64,000 nt of DNA from Fidelibacterota bacterium (GCA_947476625.1 CANJRA010000002.1:1-64000), one strand, 5' to 3'; counted from the first letter of the stretch, positions 43,246 to 51,218 are shown. Made by a program: numbers and translations. Notes: generated from the sequence alone by a model not told the origin.

Positions 43246-44607
43246 ATGACGTCGTTCCGATCCGAACAGCACGAGCCTGTGACGTCGAAGGCGCAGCTTA
43301 TCGCGACGCTGGCGTCCGGCTGTAAGCCCAAAGACCAATGGCGCATCGGCACCGAGCACGAAAAATTCCCGTACAATCACGCTGGCCTGACGCCCGTCCC
43401 CTACGACGGCCCGCGCGGCATTAAAGCTATCCTCACCGGACTGCAGCGGTTCGGCTGGCAGCCGGTGCTGGAAGGCGAGAATGTCATCTCGCTCTGGCAG
43501 AAGGGGAAGGGCACGATTTCGCTGGAGCCGGGGGGCCAATTAGAACTCTCCGGTGGGACTGTTACCAACGTTCATCAGACGCAGCGTGAAATCGCCGAAC
43601 ATCTGGCGCAAGTGCGCACAGTTACCGATGAACTCGGTGTCGGCATGCTGGCGTTGGGTTTTACGCCGAACTGGACACGCGACGACATCGAGTGGATGCC
43701 GAAAGGCCGCTACAAGATAATGCGTTCCTATATGCCCAAGGTCGGCAGCATGGGCATCGACATGATGACGCGCACCTGCACGGTGCAAGTAAACCTCGAT
43801 TACGCCTCCGAAGCCGACATGGTGAAGAAGCTGCGCGTGTCGTTGGCGCTGCAGCCTGTTGCAACGGCCTTGTGGGCCAATTCGCCTTTCACGGAAGGCA
43901 AGCCCAACGGCCATCTCTCGCTGCGCGGCAAAATTTGGCACAACACCGATCAGGCGCGCACCGGGCTTTTGCCGTTTGCCTTTGAAGACGGCATGGGCTT
44001 CGAGCGCTATGTCGATTATCTGCTCGATGTGCCGATGTATTTTGTCTATCGCGATGGTCACATCGACGCCTCGGGTCAGTCGTTCCGCGATTACATGAAC
44101 GGCACGCTGCCTGCCTTACCGGGTCAAATTCCAACCGTCGCCGACTGGTTCGATCACATGTCGACGGCTTTCCCCGAAGTGCGCGTGAAGACCTATCTCG
44201 AAATGCGCGGCGCCGACAGCGGACCCTTGGACATGCTGGTGGCGCTGCCGGCGTTCTGGACGGGATTGCTTTACGACGACCAAGCCCTCGATGCCGCCTG
44301 GGATCTGGTGAAGGGCTGGACGGCGAAGGACCGCGACACGCTACGGGCCGACGTGCCGGTGCAAGCCTTGAAGGCGACCGTGCGCGGCCGCAGTGTTCAG
44401 GATCTGGCGAAGGATGTGTTGGCGCTGTCCGAAGCCGGGCTCAAGCGCCGCGCCAAAAAAGACGGCGGTCACGACGAAGGCGTCTATCTCGCCCCCTTGC
44501 AGGAGATTGCCGCTTCGGGGATAACCCAAGCCGAGCGTATGCTGAACTTATATCATGGCGCCTGGGGCGGCGACGTCGCCAAGGCCTTTGAGCAGTTCAG
44601 TTACTGA
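43246..44607 (+). CDS. gshA: Glutamate-cysteine ligase, plant/alphaproteobacterial type
   Basis: GshA makes gamma-glutamylcysteine from glutamate and cysteine, the first step of glutathione synthesis. The 453-residue protein is of the plant-type family: WRIGTEHEKFPYNH (about 32-45), PGGQLELSGG (about 95), GFTPNWTRDDIEWMPKGRY (about 138) and MTRTCTVQVNLDY (about 172), as in proteobacterial GCS of this class. A conserved pair of cysteines in plant enzymes allows redox control, which I cannot confirm here. It follows rsmE and precedes a chorismate-mutase-like gene. Confidence 0.93.
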   Translation: MTSFRSEQHEPVTSKAQLIATLASGCKPKDQWRIGTEHEKFPYNHAGLTPVPYDGPRGIKAILTGLQRFGWQPVLEGENVISLWQKGKGTISLEPGGQLELSGGTVTNVHQTQREIAEHLAQVRTVTDELGVGMLALGFTPNWTRDDIEWMPKGRYKIMRSYMPKVGSMGIDMMTRTCTVQVNLDYASEADMVKKLRVSLALQPVATALWANSPFTEGKPNGHLSLRGKIWHNTDQARTGLLPFAFEDGMGFERYVDYLLDVPMYFVYRDGHIDASGQSFRDYMNGTLPALPGQIPTVADWFDHMSTAFPEVRVKTYLEMRGADSGPLDMLVALPAFWTGLLYDDQALDAAWDLVKGWTAKDRDTLRADVPVQALKATVRGRSVQDLAKDVLALSEAGLKRRAKKDGGHDEGVYLAPLQEIAASGITQAERMLNLYHGAWGGDVAKAFEQFSY

Positions 44608-44627
44608 CCGAGCGATGAGGGTTAGCC

Positions 44628-45044
44628 GTGGCCGCAAAATCAAAAGCCAAGACGAAGACCAAGACCAAGACCAAGACCAAGACCAAAGTAAAAGCCAAGC
44701 GCGCCCCTAAGCCGCTGGCCAAACGCAGCACCTCTCAAAAGGAGGGCGCGTGGCGCATTAAGTGCACCAGCCTCGCCCAAATTCGCCAGAACATCGATAT
44801 GCTCGATGCCCAGATCGTGCCGCTGCTGAGCCGGCGTCATTACTTTGTAACGCAAGCCGCTAACTTCAAACCCTCGGTGGCTGGCGTTGTCGTGCAATCG
44901 CGGGTCGAAGAGATCATCGTCAAGGTCCGCAGCATGGCGGCAGAAACCGGCTCCAATCCGGACACGGTGGAAAACGTCTACCGCAGCCTGATCGACGCCT
45001 TCACGGCCGACGAACAGCGCCACTGGAAAAAACTTCACAAATAA
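44628..45044 (+). CDS. Chorismate mutase type II (AroQ-like) with Lys-Thr tail
   Basis: The 138-residue product starts at GTG 44628, seven bases after GAGG. Residues 1-33 are a lysine-rich disordered tail with a repeated Lys-Thr pair (KTKTKTKTKTKTKVKAK) coded by an AAGACC hexamer repeated five times (44655-44684). The following part (SLAQIRQNIDMLDAQIVPLL, RRHYFVTQAANFK, VQSRVEEIIVKVRS) fits the small all-helical chorismate mutase fold that converts chorismate to prephenate. Key Arg and Lys positions look present but not all can be checked by eye. The basic tail is not usual for this enzyme and may bind nucleic acid or acidic surfaces. Confidence 0.72.
   Translation: MAAKSKAKTKTKTKTKTKTKVKAKRAPKPLAKRSTSQKEGAWRIKCTSLAQIRQNIDMLDAQIVPLLSRRHYFVTQAANFKPSVAGVVVQSRVEEIIVKVRSMAAETGSNPDTVENVYRSLIDAFTADEQRHWKKLHK
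44655..44684 (+). repeat. AAGACC hexamer microsatellite, five units
   Basis: Five perfect tandem AAGACC units code for alternating Lys-Thr in the chorismate-mutase-like protein. Units are in frame (6 bases), so changes in number would lengthen the tail without breaking the gene. Confidence 0.85.
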
Positions 45045-45072
45045 CGACGAGACCAAGCAGGAGAGTGGCCGG

Positions 45073-46118
45073 ATGAAGAAGATAGGCATACTCACCAGCG
45101 GCGGCGATTGCGCCGGTCTCAATGCGGTGATCCGCGCGGCCACCGAAGCCGCCATCGTCCGCGGCTGGGAAGTGGTCGGTTTGCGCAATGGACTTTTGTC
45201 GACACCGCCCGATGTTATTTCGCTCACCATGGATACCGTGTGCGGCGATCTCTTGCGCGCGGGCGGCACTATTTTAGGCACCACCACCAAAGACAGCCCT
45301 TTTGCCTTCCCCGACGCCGACGGCACCAAGCACGATCGCTCGGCCGATGTTATTGCCGCCATCAAGCAGCTCGGGATTGAGGGCGTTATCATTATCGGCG
45401 GCGATGGCTCGATGCGTCTGTTCGATAGCCTCCTGCAGCCGGCCGGCATCCCTTGGATCGGCGTACCCAAGACGATCGACAACGATGTGCCCGGTACGGA
45501 CTATGCCGTGGGCTTCTTCACCGCCATTGAGGTTGTGGGCGAGGCGCTGGATCGCCTGGCCTCAACCGCTGCCAGTGTCACCGCCGTATTATGGTGCTGG
45601 AAGTCATGGGGCGCGATTCGGGCTTTATCGCGCTGTTCGGCGGCGTTGCCGGCGGCGCTGATGTCATTCTCATGCCTGAGTTCGCCTACGATCTCGATGC
45701 CGTCGCGGCGCATGTGCGCTATGTCACCCATAACCGCCCCAGTCCGGTGCTGGTGGTTGTCGCCGAAGGCATTGCGCGTCCGCTCGACGAACGCCGGGGC
45801 GAGAGCAGCATTGGTGAGGCTGTCGCCGCTGGCCTTCAAGCGCGCAACGGCTTCGACGCGCGCTGCACGGTTCTGGGGCATCTCCAGCGCGGCGGCTCGC
45901 CGGCGGTTTTCGACCGCCTGCTGGCGTCTACGTTCGGCGCGCACGCGGTGCAACTGCTGGCCGAGGGCGCCACGGCGCGCATGACGGCTTGGCGCGGTGG
46001 TCTGGCGTCGCACATCCCCATGGCGGACGTGGTCACCGGCCCACGTTTCGTCACCGCCAACAACAGCCTTATCCGCACCGCCCGCGATATGGGGCTGTAC
46101 GTCGGCGAAGGCTTCTAA
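45073..46118 (+). pseudogene. 6-phosphofructokinase gene with a one-base frameshift
   Basis: The first 170 codons read correctly as PfkA: GILTSGGDCAGLNAVIRAA, LGTTTKDSPF, IIIGGDGSMRLF (about 111) and GVPKTIDNDVPGTDYAVGFF (about 135). The frame then shifts near 45577-45579, where one base appears missing. The second frame resumes HRRIMVLEVMGRDSGFIAL and continues to the true stop at 46118 (GHLQRGGSPAVFDRLLAS). Reading GGDGS with PKTIDND combines the ATP-type Gly with the Lys of pyrophosphate-type enzymes, the mixed group found in actinobacterial ATP enzymes. The substrate preference is therefore uncertain. Sequencing error or real decay cannot be separated here. Confidence 0.85.
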
Positions 46119-46144
46119 CGCCGTCCGAATCGGATGGCGGCGGC

Positions 46145-46549
46145 TTACATTGCCTCGGTCAGACGCATCACCGCGCCGAGCAATCCGCCGATCAGCAGGA
46201 TAAGCGACGACAGAAAAGAAATGCCGAAGCCGGGACCGCGTTTGTCGGCCGACAGGTAGTAGCGCACGGCGTAAAGCACGCGGCCGAGCGGCCAGAAGAT
46301 GGCAATGATGGCGGTGGGCAGATCGCCCCAGGCCGCCGCGAAAATCGCCAACGCCGGCAGGAACACAACAAGCTGCTCAAGCGTGTTCATGTGGACACGG
46401 AAGACGCGCTGGAATTCCACCGGGCCGTCGACGGCAGGGGCATGAACATTATATTTTGCGCGGGCTGCGCCCACTTTCATCATCACCCAGATATAAACAA
46501 AGAGTGAAAGAACTACGACGATGGCGGTCAGCGGATAGGCGGCTAACAT
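46145..46549 (-). CDS. MAPEG-family membrane protein
   Basis: The 134-residue protein starts at ATG 46549, with a strong ribosome binding site (GGAGGA). It has about four hydrophobic helices and the MAPEG pattern FQRVFRVHMNTLEQLVVFLPAL (about 46-67), with VEF and EQ positions seen in glutathione S-transferase-like MAPEG proteins, then VRYYLSADKRGPGFG. It could be a glutathione-dependent transferase or peroxidase at the inner membrane; gshA is nearby, but not in the same operon. It converges on the frameshifted pfk gene; the intervening GCCGTCCGA/TCGGATGGC stem (46121-46139) may act as terminator. Confidence 0.8.
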   Translation of the reverse strand: MLAAYPLTAIVVVLSLFVYIWVMMKVGAARAKYNVHAPAVDGPVEFQRVFRVHMNTLEQLVVFLPALAIFAAAWGDLPTAIIAIFWPLGRVLYAVRYYLSADKRGPGFGISFLSSLILLIGGLLGAVMRLTEAM

Positions 46550-46905
46550 GACTGTTTCCTCCCCAGAGAAATGTTCAAATGGATGACGAACCTTGCGCGC
46601 GGCTGGCGGCATGAGTGCCACGATTGCGCCACAGTCAGCCGATGCGACGGTGTGCCGAAACGTCATCCCCACATGGTTCGTTCAGGCGCATCGCCGCCGC
46701 TCACCTTGTTGGGTGAAAGGCACCGAGTCAAAAAAAATCAGGCGCGCGGGAGATTTTTACTTGATTTCCGGTGCAATAGGAGTAAATGCGAACCCAGACG
46801 TTACGCGCACGTGCCTAAAGCAACTCGCCGTTAAGCAACGACGTAAGCGTCCTTTCGTTGGTTAGACTTTTTTGAATTTGTCTGATTGATCAAAGGAGGC
46901 CGTGC
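46550..46905. other. Promoter and leader region between MAPEG and the polyamine genes
   Basis: These 356 bases contain no gene I can support. It should hold the divergent promoters of the MAPEG gene and the ornithine decarboxylase locus. AT-rich stretches occur near 46730-46760 and 46860-46890. I see no riboswitch of a type I know. Confidence 0.4.
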
Positions 46906-47043
46906 ATGCCCCTTCTAAACCTAAAAGAGAGTTCGCGTTTGCGGCGCTTCGCCAGCTTTTCGGCGGCGCTGTCTGATTCGCGCCACATCGCCTGGAATGG
47001 CCGGTTCGTCGGCGCGTCCAGGTTTGCCGTTCTTCGGGACTGA
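46906..47043 (+). CDS. Possible 45-residue leader peptide upstream of ornithine decarboxylase
   Basis: An ATG at 46906 is preceded by a near-perfect ribosome binding site (AAAGGAGG, spacing about six bases) and opens a 45-codon frame ending TGA 47041-47043, 98 bases before the decarboxylase start. The peptide is Arg- and Ser-rich (LKESSRLRRFASFSAAL, RHIAWNGRFVGASRFAVLRD). The decarboxylase itself has a weaker site, so ribosomes would initiate well at the leader. In enterobacteria the SpeFL leader peptide controls speF, and alphaproteobacterial speF leaders are reported as a structured RNA motif. Similarity to those cannot be judged here. It could also be a chance ORF. Confidence 0.5.
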   Translation: MPLLNLKESSRLRRFASFSAALSDSRHIAWNGRFVGASRFAVLRD

Positions 47044-47141
47044 AAACCCCTCCTCAACGTTATTGTTAAGCCAGCCGGGCGACCGGTCGGGTTGAGTGGT
47101 GGCGCCGCTGAAAGCGGTTGGAAGAAAGAACGAAAGTAAAG
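47044..47141 (+). other. Structured leader between the small ORF and the decarboxylase start
   Basis: CTCAAC (47053-47058) and GTTGAG (47091-47096) can pair and enclose CGACCGGTCG, a perfect 10-base palindrome at 47080-47089. This would place a stem just before the decarboxylase start and just after the leader ORF. Competition with the leader ribosome is a plausible mechanism, but not shown. Confidence 0.4.
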
Positions 47142-48551
47142 ATGTCCCAGTTCAAAACGCATCAATTCGAAAAACCCCCTGTAAGCGATCTCCCGGACGG
47201 CCTGTTCCGTAACGTTGACGATGTGGCGAAGCGGCTGAAGCCCGAAGCGCCCGTCCAGTGCGTATTCCCGGAACCCGTTCGCGCGCAGGCCAAGCGTTTC
47301 CTGACCCAGTTCCCGGGCCAGGTGCTCTATGCCGTCAAGTGCAACCCCGGCGCAGAATTCTTGCATCACATGCATGACGCGGGCATCCGTCATTTCGACG
47401 TGGCGTCGCTCGACGAAGTGCGTCTGGTGAAGGGCCTGTTCCCGAAGACCGCCACCTTGCACTTCATGCATCCGGTGAAGTCGCGTGAGTCGATCCGTGC
47501 CGCCTACAAGCTGGGTGTGCGCACCTTCGCGCTCGATTCCGTGGGCGAGCTGATGAAGATCCTGGAGGAAACCAAATCCGCCAAGGACCTGAACCTGTTC
47601 GTGCGCCTGGCCGTCTCGGGCAATGCGGCCGCTTATGATCTGTCCGGCAAGTTCGGCGCGGCGCCTGCCGCTGCCGCCGATTTGTTGCGCCATGTCCGCA
47701 AGGTCGCCCACAAGGTCGGCATCTGCTTCCACGTCGGGTCGCAGTGCATGGACCCGGCGGCCTATCGTGCGGCGATCATCCGCGCCGCTGACGTGATCGG
47801 CAAAGCGAAGATCAAGGTCGACGTGCTGGACGTGGGCGGCGGTTTCCCGGCTGCGTACCCCAACCTGACCCCGCCGCCGCTGGAAGACTACATGGCGGCG
47901 ATTATCGAAACGGCGCAGCCTTTGGTGGCCGCCGACGGTATCGCTGCGGGCGCCGAACTTTGGTGCGAACCCGGCCGTGCGATGGTCGCGGCAGGCGCCT
48001 CCATGCTGGTGCGCGTGATGCTGCGCAAAGGCCGCCGCCTGTTCATCAACGACGGCACCTACGGCAGCTTGTTTGACGCGGGCGCCCTGAACTGGCGTTT
48101 CCCGGTCCGTCTCGTGCGCCCCTTGAGCCGCAGCGGCAAGAACTCCAACACGCCCAACACCCGCCTGCCGTCCGAAAAGCTGGTGCCTTACGTGTTCTAC
48201 GGCCCGACCTGCGACAACCTGGACAAGATGAAGGGCCCCTTCATGTTGCCCGAAGATACCCAGGAAGGTGACTGGATCGAGATCGGCATGCTTGGTGCCT
48301 ATGGCTCGGCCATGCAGACGCGCTTCAACGGCTTCCATTCCACCCAGTCGGCGACTGTCTGGCCGGAAGTCCTGCCGTTTGCCGCCGACCAACGTCCGCG
48401 CCGTCGCGGAGTCTTGCGCGAAGTGACGCAGGCCGACGAGCGCCCGGTTGCAGCGCAACTGCAGCTGAGCGTGCCGGAAAATCCGGCTGCGGAGTCCCCG
48501 GAATTGTCCGCGGACGGTAACACTGACGCCTCGGCGCTTGATTTAAAGTAG
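47142..48551 (+). CDS. Ornithine/lysine/diaminobutyrate-type decarboxylase (fold III, PLP)
   Basis: This is a group IV PLP decarboxylase. The lysine that binds PLP is in QVLYAVKCNPGAEFL (about residue 66). VGICFHVGSQC carries the HVGSQ motif (about residues 200-204) and LDVGGGFPAAYPN is the glycine-rich phosphate loop. CDN at about 356 resembles the active-site Cys-Asp of ornithine decarboxylases, so the most likely reaction is ornithine to putrescine. The 469-residue protein has an extra C-terminal tail of about 60 residues, rich in Pro and Glu. The start ATG 47142 follows an A-rich region with GAAAG. A DHS-like synthase follows, so the locus makes polyamines. Confidence 0.9.
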   Translation: MSQFKTHQFEKPPVSDLPDGLFRNVDDVAKRLKPEAPVQCVFPEPVRAQAKRFLTQFPGQVLYAVKCNPGAEFLHHMHDAGIRHFDVASLDEVRLVKGLFPKTATLHFMHPVKSRESIRAAYKLGVRTFALDSVGELMKILEETKSAKDLNLFVRLAVSGNAAAYDLSGKFGAAPAAAADLLRHVRKVAHKVGICFHVGSQCMDPAAYRAAIIRAADVIGKAKIKVDVLDVGGGFPAAYPNLTPPPLEDYMAAIIETAQPLVAADGIAAGAELWCEPGRAMVAAGASMLVRVMLRKGRRLFINDGTYGSLFDAGALNWRFPVRLVRPLSRSGKNSNTPNTRLPSEKLVPYVFYGPTCDNLDKMKGPFMLPEDTQEGDWIEIGMLGAYGSAMQTRFNGFHSTQSATVWPEVLPFAADQRPRRRGVLREVTQADERPVAAQLQLSVPENPAAESPELSADGNTDASALDLK

Positions 48552-48570
48552 CCCGCGTTTAGCGACTTTC

Positions 48571-48592
48571 CGCTCCGGTCTTGACCGGAGCG
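48571..48592 (+). terminator. Hairpin between ornithine decarboxylase and the DHS-like gene
   Basis: CGCTCCGGTC (48571-48580) and GACCGGAGCG (48583-48592) are perfect complements. It is followed by a pyrimidine-rich run (TTTCC, CTTTTTCTCC) rather than a clean T-tract. It may be a weak terminator or attenuator that sets the ratio of the two enzymes. Confidence 0.55.
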
Positions 48593-48646
48593 GTTTCCTC
48601 TGCCTTTTTCTCCTTCTCAACCCTTGTAAGAACGGACGCTCGATCC

Positions 48647-49735
48647 ATGGCTGCGCCCAAAGCAAAAAAGAAGACATCCTCCAAGAAAGCTCCGGCCGCT
48701 AAAGCCAAGAGCAATCAGAAAGCCCGTTTGCTCTCGACGCCGGTCGAGCACATCGACATCACCTCGTTCGATGCCCGCCCGATCATCGACAGCATGGGCA
48801 AGATGTCCTTCACCTCGCGCGACACGTCGCGCGCGGCCGGCATCTTCAACATGATGATCAACGATTCCAAGTGCTCGAACATCCTGACGCTGGCGGGCTC
48901 GACCTCGGCCGGCGGCTGTATGCAGGTTTACGTGGAAATGGTCCGCTGCGGCATGATCGACGCCATCGTCTCGACCGGTGCGTCCATCGTCGACATGGAC
49001 TTCTTTGAAGCGCTCGGCTTCAAGCACTATCAGGGTTCACAGTTCGTCGACGACCGCGACCTGCGCGCCAACTACGTCGACCGCATTTATGATACCTACA
49101 TCGACGAAGAAGAACTGCAGCACTGCGACAAGATCATCGGTGAGGTCGCCGACGGTATGAAGCCGGCTGCCTATTCGTCGCGCTCGTTTATCAAGGAAAT
49201 GGGCCGCTACTTGAAGACCCGTAAGGGCCGCAAGAAGGAATCGCTGGTCGAGACCTGCTACGACATGGACGTGCCGATTTTCTGCCCGGCCTTCACGGAT
49301 TCCTCGGCGGGTTTCGGTCTGGTGGTGCATCAAGTGCGCAACCCGAAGAACCACATCACGATTGATTCCATCGCCGACTTCCGCGAGTTGACCGACATCA
49401 AGATCAAAGCCGGCACTACCGGCCTGATGATGATCGGCGGCGGCGTGCCGAAGAACTTCGTGCAGGACACGGTCGTCTGCGCCGAAATCCTGGGCGTCGA
49501 AGCCGAAATGCATAAATACGCCGTGCAGATCACGGTGGCCGATGTGCGCGACGGTGCGTGTTCGTCCTCGACCCTCAAGGAAGCTAATTCCTGGGGCAAA
49601 GTCGACACGACCTTCGAGCAAATGGTTTTCGCCGAAGCCACTACGGTCATTCCGTTGATCGCATCCGACGCCTATCACCGCGGCGGGTGGAAAAAGCGCA
49701 AGGCTCGCAAGTTCTCGAAGCTCTTCAAGGACTAG
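48647..49735 (+). CDS. Deoxyhypusine-synthase-like protein, probable homospermidine synthase
   Basis: The 362-residue product from ATG 48647 has a lysine-rich start (AAPKAKKKTSSKKAPAAK) and the DHS fold: AGIFNMMINDSKCSNILTLAGS (about 66), a NAD-binding GGGVPKNFVQDTVVC (about 264) and EANSWGKVDTTFEQMVFAEAT with the active-site Lys (about 313). Bacteria do not make hypusine, and DHS relatives beside ornithine decarboxylase in alphaproteobacteria are generally homospermidine synthases, which join two butanediamine units from putrescine. The gene follows the decarboxylase by 95 bases. Deoxyhypusine-like modification of a protein is a less likely alternative. Confidence 0.82.
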   Translation: MAAPKAKKKTSSKKAPAAKAKSNQKARLLSTPVEHIDITSFDARPIIDSMGKMSFTSRDTSRAAGIFNMMINDSKCSNILTLAGSTSAGGCMQVYVEMVRCGMIDAIVSTGASIVDMDFFEALGFKHYQGSQFVDDRDLRANYVDRIYDTYIDEEELQHCDKIIGEVADGMKPAAYSSRSFIKEMGRYLKTRKGRKKESLVETCYDMDVPIFCPAFTDSSAGFGLVVHQVRNPKNHITIDSIADFRELTDIKIKAGTTGLMMIGGGVPKNFVQDTVVCAEILGVEAEMHKYAVQITVADVRDGACSSSTLKEANSWGKVDTTFEQMVFAEATTVIPLIASDAYHRGGWKKRKARKFSKLFKD

Positions 49736-49763
49736 CGCGCAAACGATCAAGATAAAGAAAACG

Positions 49764-49793
49764 CCCGCAGTCACCTGCGGGGGTTTTGCTTTT
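49764..49793. terminator. Rho-independent terminator between the DHS-like gene and GlcG-like gene 1
   Basis: CCCGCAG (49764-49770), a TCAC loop and CTGCGGG (49775-49781) form a perfect 7-bp stem, followed by GGTTTTGCTTTT. A-rich bases on the other side (AAAGAAAACG) make it bidirectional, fitting the convergent genes. Confidence 0.75.
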
Positions 49794-49809
49794 CGGCCGC
49801 GTGGCGGCT

Positions 49810-50292
49810 TTACTTCCCAACCGCGGCAAGGCTGGCGCTCGCCACTTGCTGGTCCTGCGCAGGGCTGCCGCCGGATACACCGACAGCGCCGATGACCTTA
49901 CCGCCGGAGATGATCGGCTCGCCGCCTTGGATCGCCACCATACCCGGCACGGTGGCAATGAACGCACCCCCGCTGCCGGATGCGAGAAGGTCTTGGAAGG
50001 CTTTCGTGGGTGTGCGGAGTTCGACCGCCGTGCGCGCCTTACCGTCGGCGATGCGCAGCGAGCCGGTTTGGGTGTTGTCCATGCGCTGGCTCAGCACCAA
50101 AAGACCGCCGGGATCGACGACGGTAATGACCATCGTCCAGTTGTTCTTTTTGGCCTCGGCTTCAGCCGCGGCCACAATCTTTTTCGCTGCATCAAGCGCA
50201 ATCGGGGCGCCATAAGGGGGAGCTGATTGGGCGCCCGCTGCGGCCGGAAGTGCCAGGGCAACGGCGAAAAGAAGCGTCTTTGAGATGTGCAT
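49810..50292 (-). CDS. Exported GlcG/HbpS-family protein, paralog 1
   Basis: The 160-residue product starts at ATG 50292 with AGGAG before it and has a signal peptide (TLLFAVALALPAAAGAQ). The mature domain is the GlcG/HbpS fold: LDAAKKIVAAAEAEAKKNNWTMVITVVDPGG (about 33-63), then KARTAVELRTPTKAFQD and GGEPIISGGKVIGAVGVSGG. The family includes HbpS, a haem-binding sensor protein in Streptomyces, and GlcG of unknown function. The role here is not known. Gene 2, the paralog, lies upstream with similar sequence and terminator. Confidence 0.85.
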   Translation of the reverse strand: MHISKTLLFAVALALPAAAGAQSAPPYGAPIALDAAKKIVAAAEAEAKKNNWTMVITVVDPGGLLVLSQRMDNTQTGSLRIADGKARTAVELRTPTKAFQDLLASGSGGAFIATVPGMVAIQGGEPIISGGKVIGAVGVSGGSPAQDQQVASASLAAVGK

Positions 50293-50309
50293 GCTAGTTC
50301 TCCTGATAT

Positions 50310-50344
50310 AATAATATTGCGCAATAATATTGCGTAATATTATT
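50310..50344. repeat. AT-rich direct and inverted repeats upstream of GlcG-like gene 1
   Basis: AATAATATTGCG occurs twice (50310-50321, 50323-50334) at 13-base spacing, and the second copy pairs with AATATTATT (50336-50344). The block contains the palindrome TATTGCGCAATA. Such AT-richness in a 60% GC region and its place just before the ribosome binding site suggest an operator and promoter. Confidence 0.55.
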
Positions 50345-50456
50345 ACCAGTAGGCTTCTCTTCCTGCGGCTGCAAGGGGGATTCAATCGGCGCACGGCGAA
50401 CGCACGAATATGTGATCAATCGCAGAACACACACGAGAATAATCAGGAAAAAGAAA

Positions 50457-50485
50457 ACGCCCGCAATTACTTACGGGCGTTTTTG
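50457..50485. terminator. Rho-independent terminator between the two GlcG-like genes
   Basis: ACGCCCG (50457-50463), a 10-base loop and CGGGCGT (50474-50480), followed by TTTTTG. A-rich sequence (GGAAAAAGAAA) on the opposite side makes it bidirectional. It shares AAAGAAAACGCCCGCA with the terminator at 49764, so terminator and gene were probably duplicated together. Confidence 0.75.
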
Positions 50486-50502
50486 TCTCTAAGGCTGAAC
50501 GC

Positions 50503-50994
50503 TTATTTCGCTAGGGTAGCAGCGCCCGCACGTGCAATTTCGGTATCTTGAGGCGGAGTTCCGCCCGAAATGCCGATAGCGCCGACGATTTTTCCACCGG
50601 ACACCAGAAGCTCTCCGCCCTCCATCGGGATGACACCCGGCGTGGCCAGGCTTCGTAAGCCCTCGCCGCCGCCGGCGACAGCGTCTTGGAAGGCTTTCGT
50701 GGGTCTGCGGAATTCCGCCGCCGTGCGCGCCTTGGCTTCGGCAACACGTATCGATCCGATCTGCGTGTTATCCATGCGCTGCATCAGCACGACATGACCG
50801 CCGGTATCGACGACAGTGATGACCATTGTGAAGTTATTTTTCTTCGCCTCGGCTTCGGCGGCCGCAACAGCCTTTTTGGCCGCATCAAGCCCAATCGGCG
50901 CACCATAAGGCAGTGGACCGGACTGAGCCTGAACTGCAACGGGCAAAGCGAATGTAATCGTTGCGGCTAAAGTCGCCATTTTAAAGATGTTCAT
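50503..50994 (-). CDS. Exported GlcG/HbpS-family protein, paralog 2
   Basis: From ATG 50994 (ribosome binding site GGGAGG) the 163-residue product has a signal peptide (ATLAATITFALPVAVQAQ). The fold repeats that of paralog 1: LDAAKKAVAAAEAEAKKNNF, TMVITVVDTGGHVVLMQRMD, KARTAAEFRRPTKAFQD, GGELLVSGGKIVGAIGISGG. The two proteins share most of the conserved core, differing mainly in the loops, so they are recent tandem duplicates. The longer in-frame upstream codons are not conserved. Function unknown; haem or a small ligand is a family-based guess. Confidence 0.85.
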   Translation of the reverse strand: MNIFKMATLAATITFALPVAVQAQSGPLPYGAPIGLDAAKKAVAAAEAEAKKNNFTMVITVVDTGGHVVLMQRMDNTQIGSIRVAEAKARTAAEFRRPTKAFQDAVAGGGEGLRSLATPGVIPMEGGELLVSGGKIVGAIGISGGTPPQDTEIARAGAATLAK

Positions 50995-51218
50995 GAAAAA
51001 CCTCCCTTGTGTAAAAGCGCGAAGAATGAAGCTTACGTCGTAGATCACTATAAACACGATCGCGTGCCATATGCGACAGAGACCGCTAAGCACGGAACGT
51101 CGCATCACGTTGTCCAGCGCGATTTCCCACGGCCGTTCTTAGTTATTACCCCGGAGCGCGGGTTTGGTTACACTTCGCCGACCCTTTTTCTGGTATGTGC
51201 GTCTTTTCGGAGTGGCGT

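Noticed and set aside
46890-48458. Long antisense frame opposite the ornithine decarboxylase gene
   Set aside because: It mirrors the real gene's codon pattern and shows no motif, signal or ribosome binding site. The plus-strand gene has complete decarboxylase motifs.
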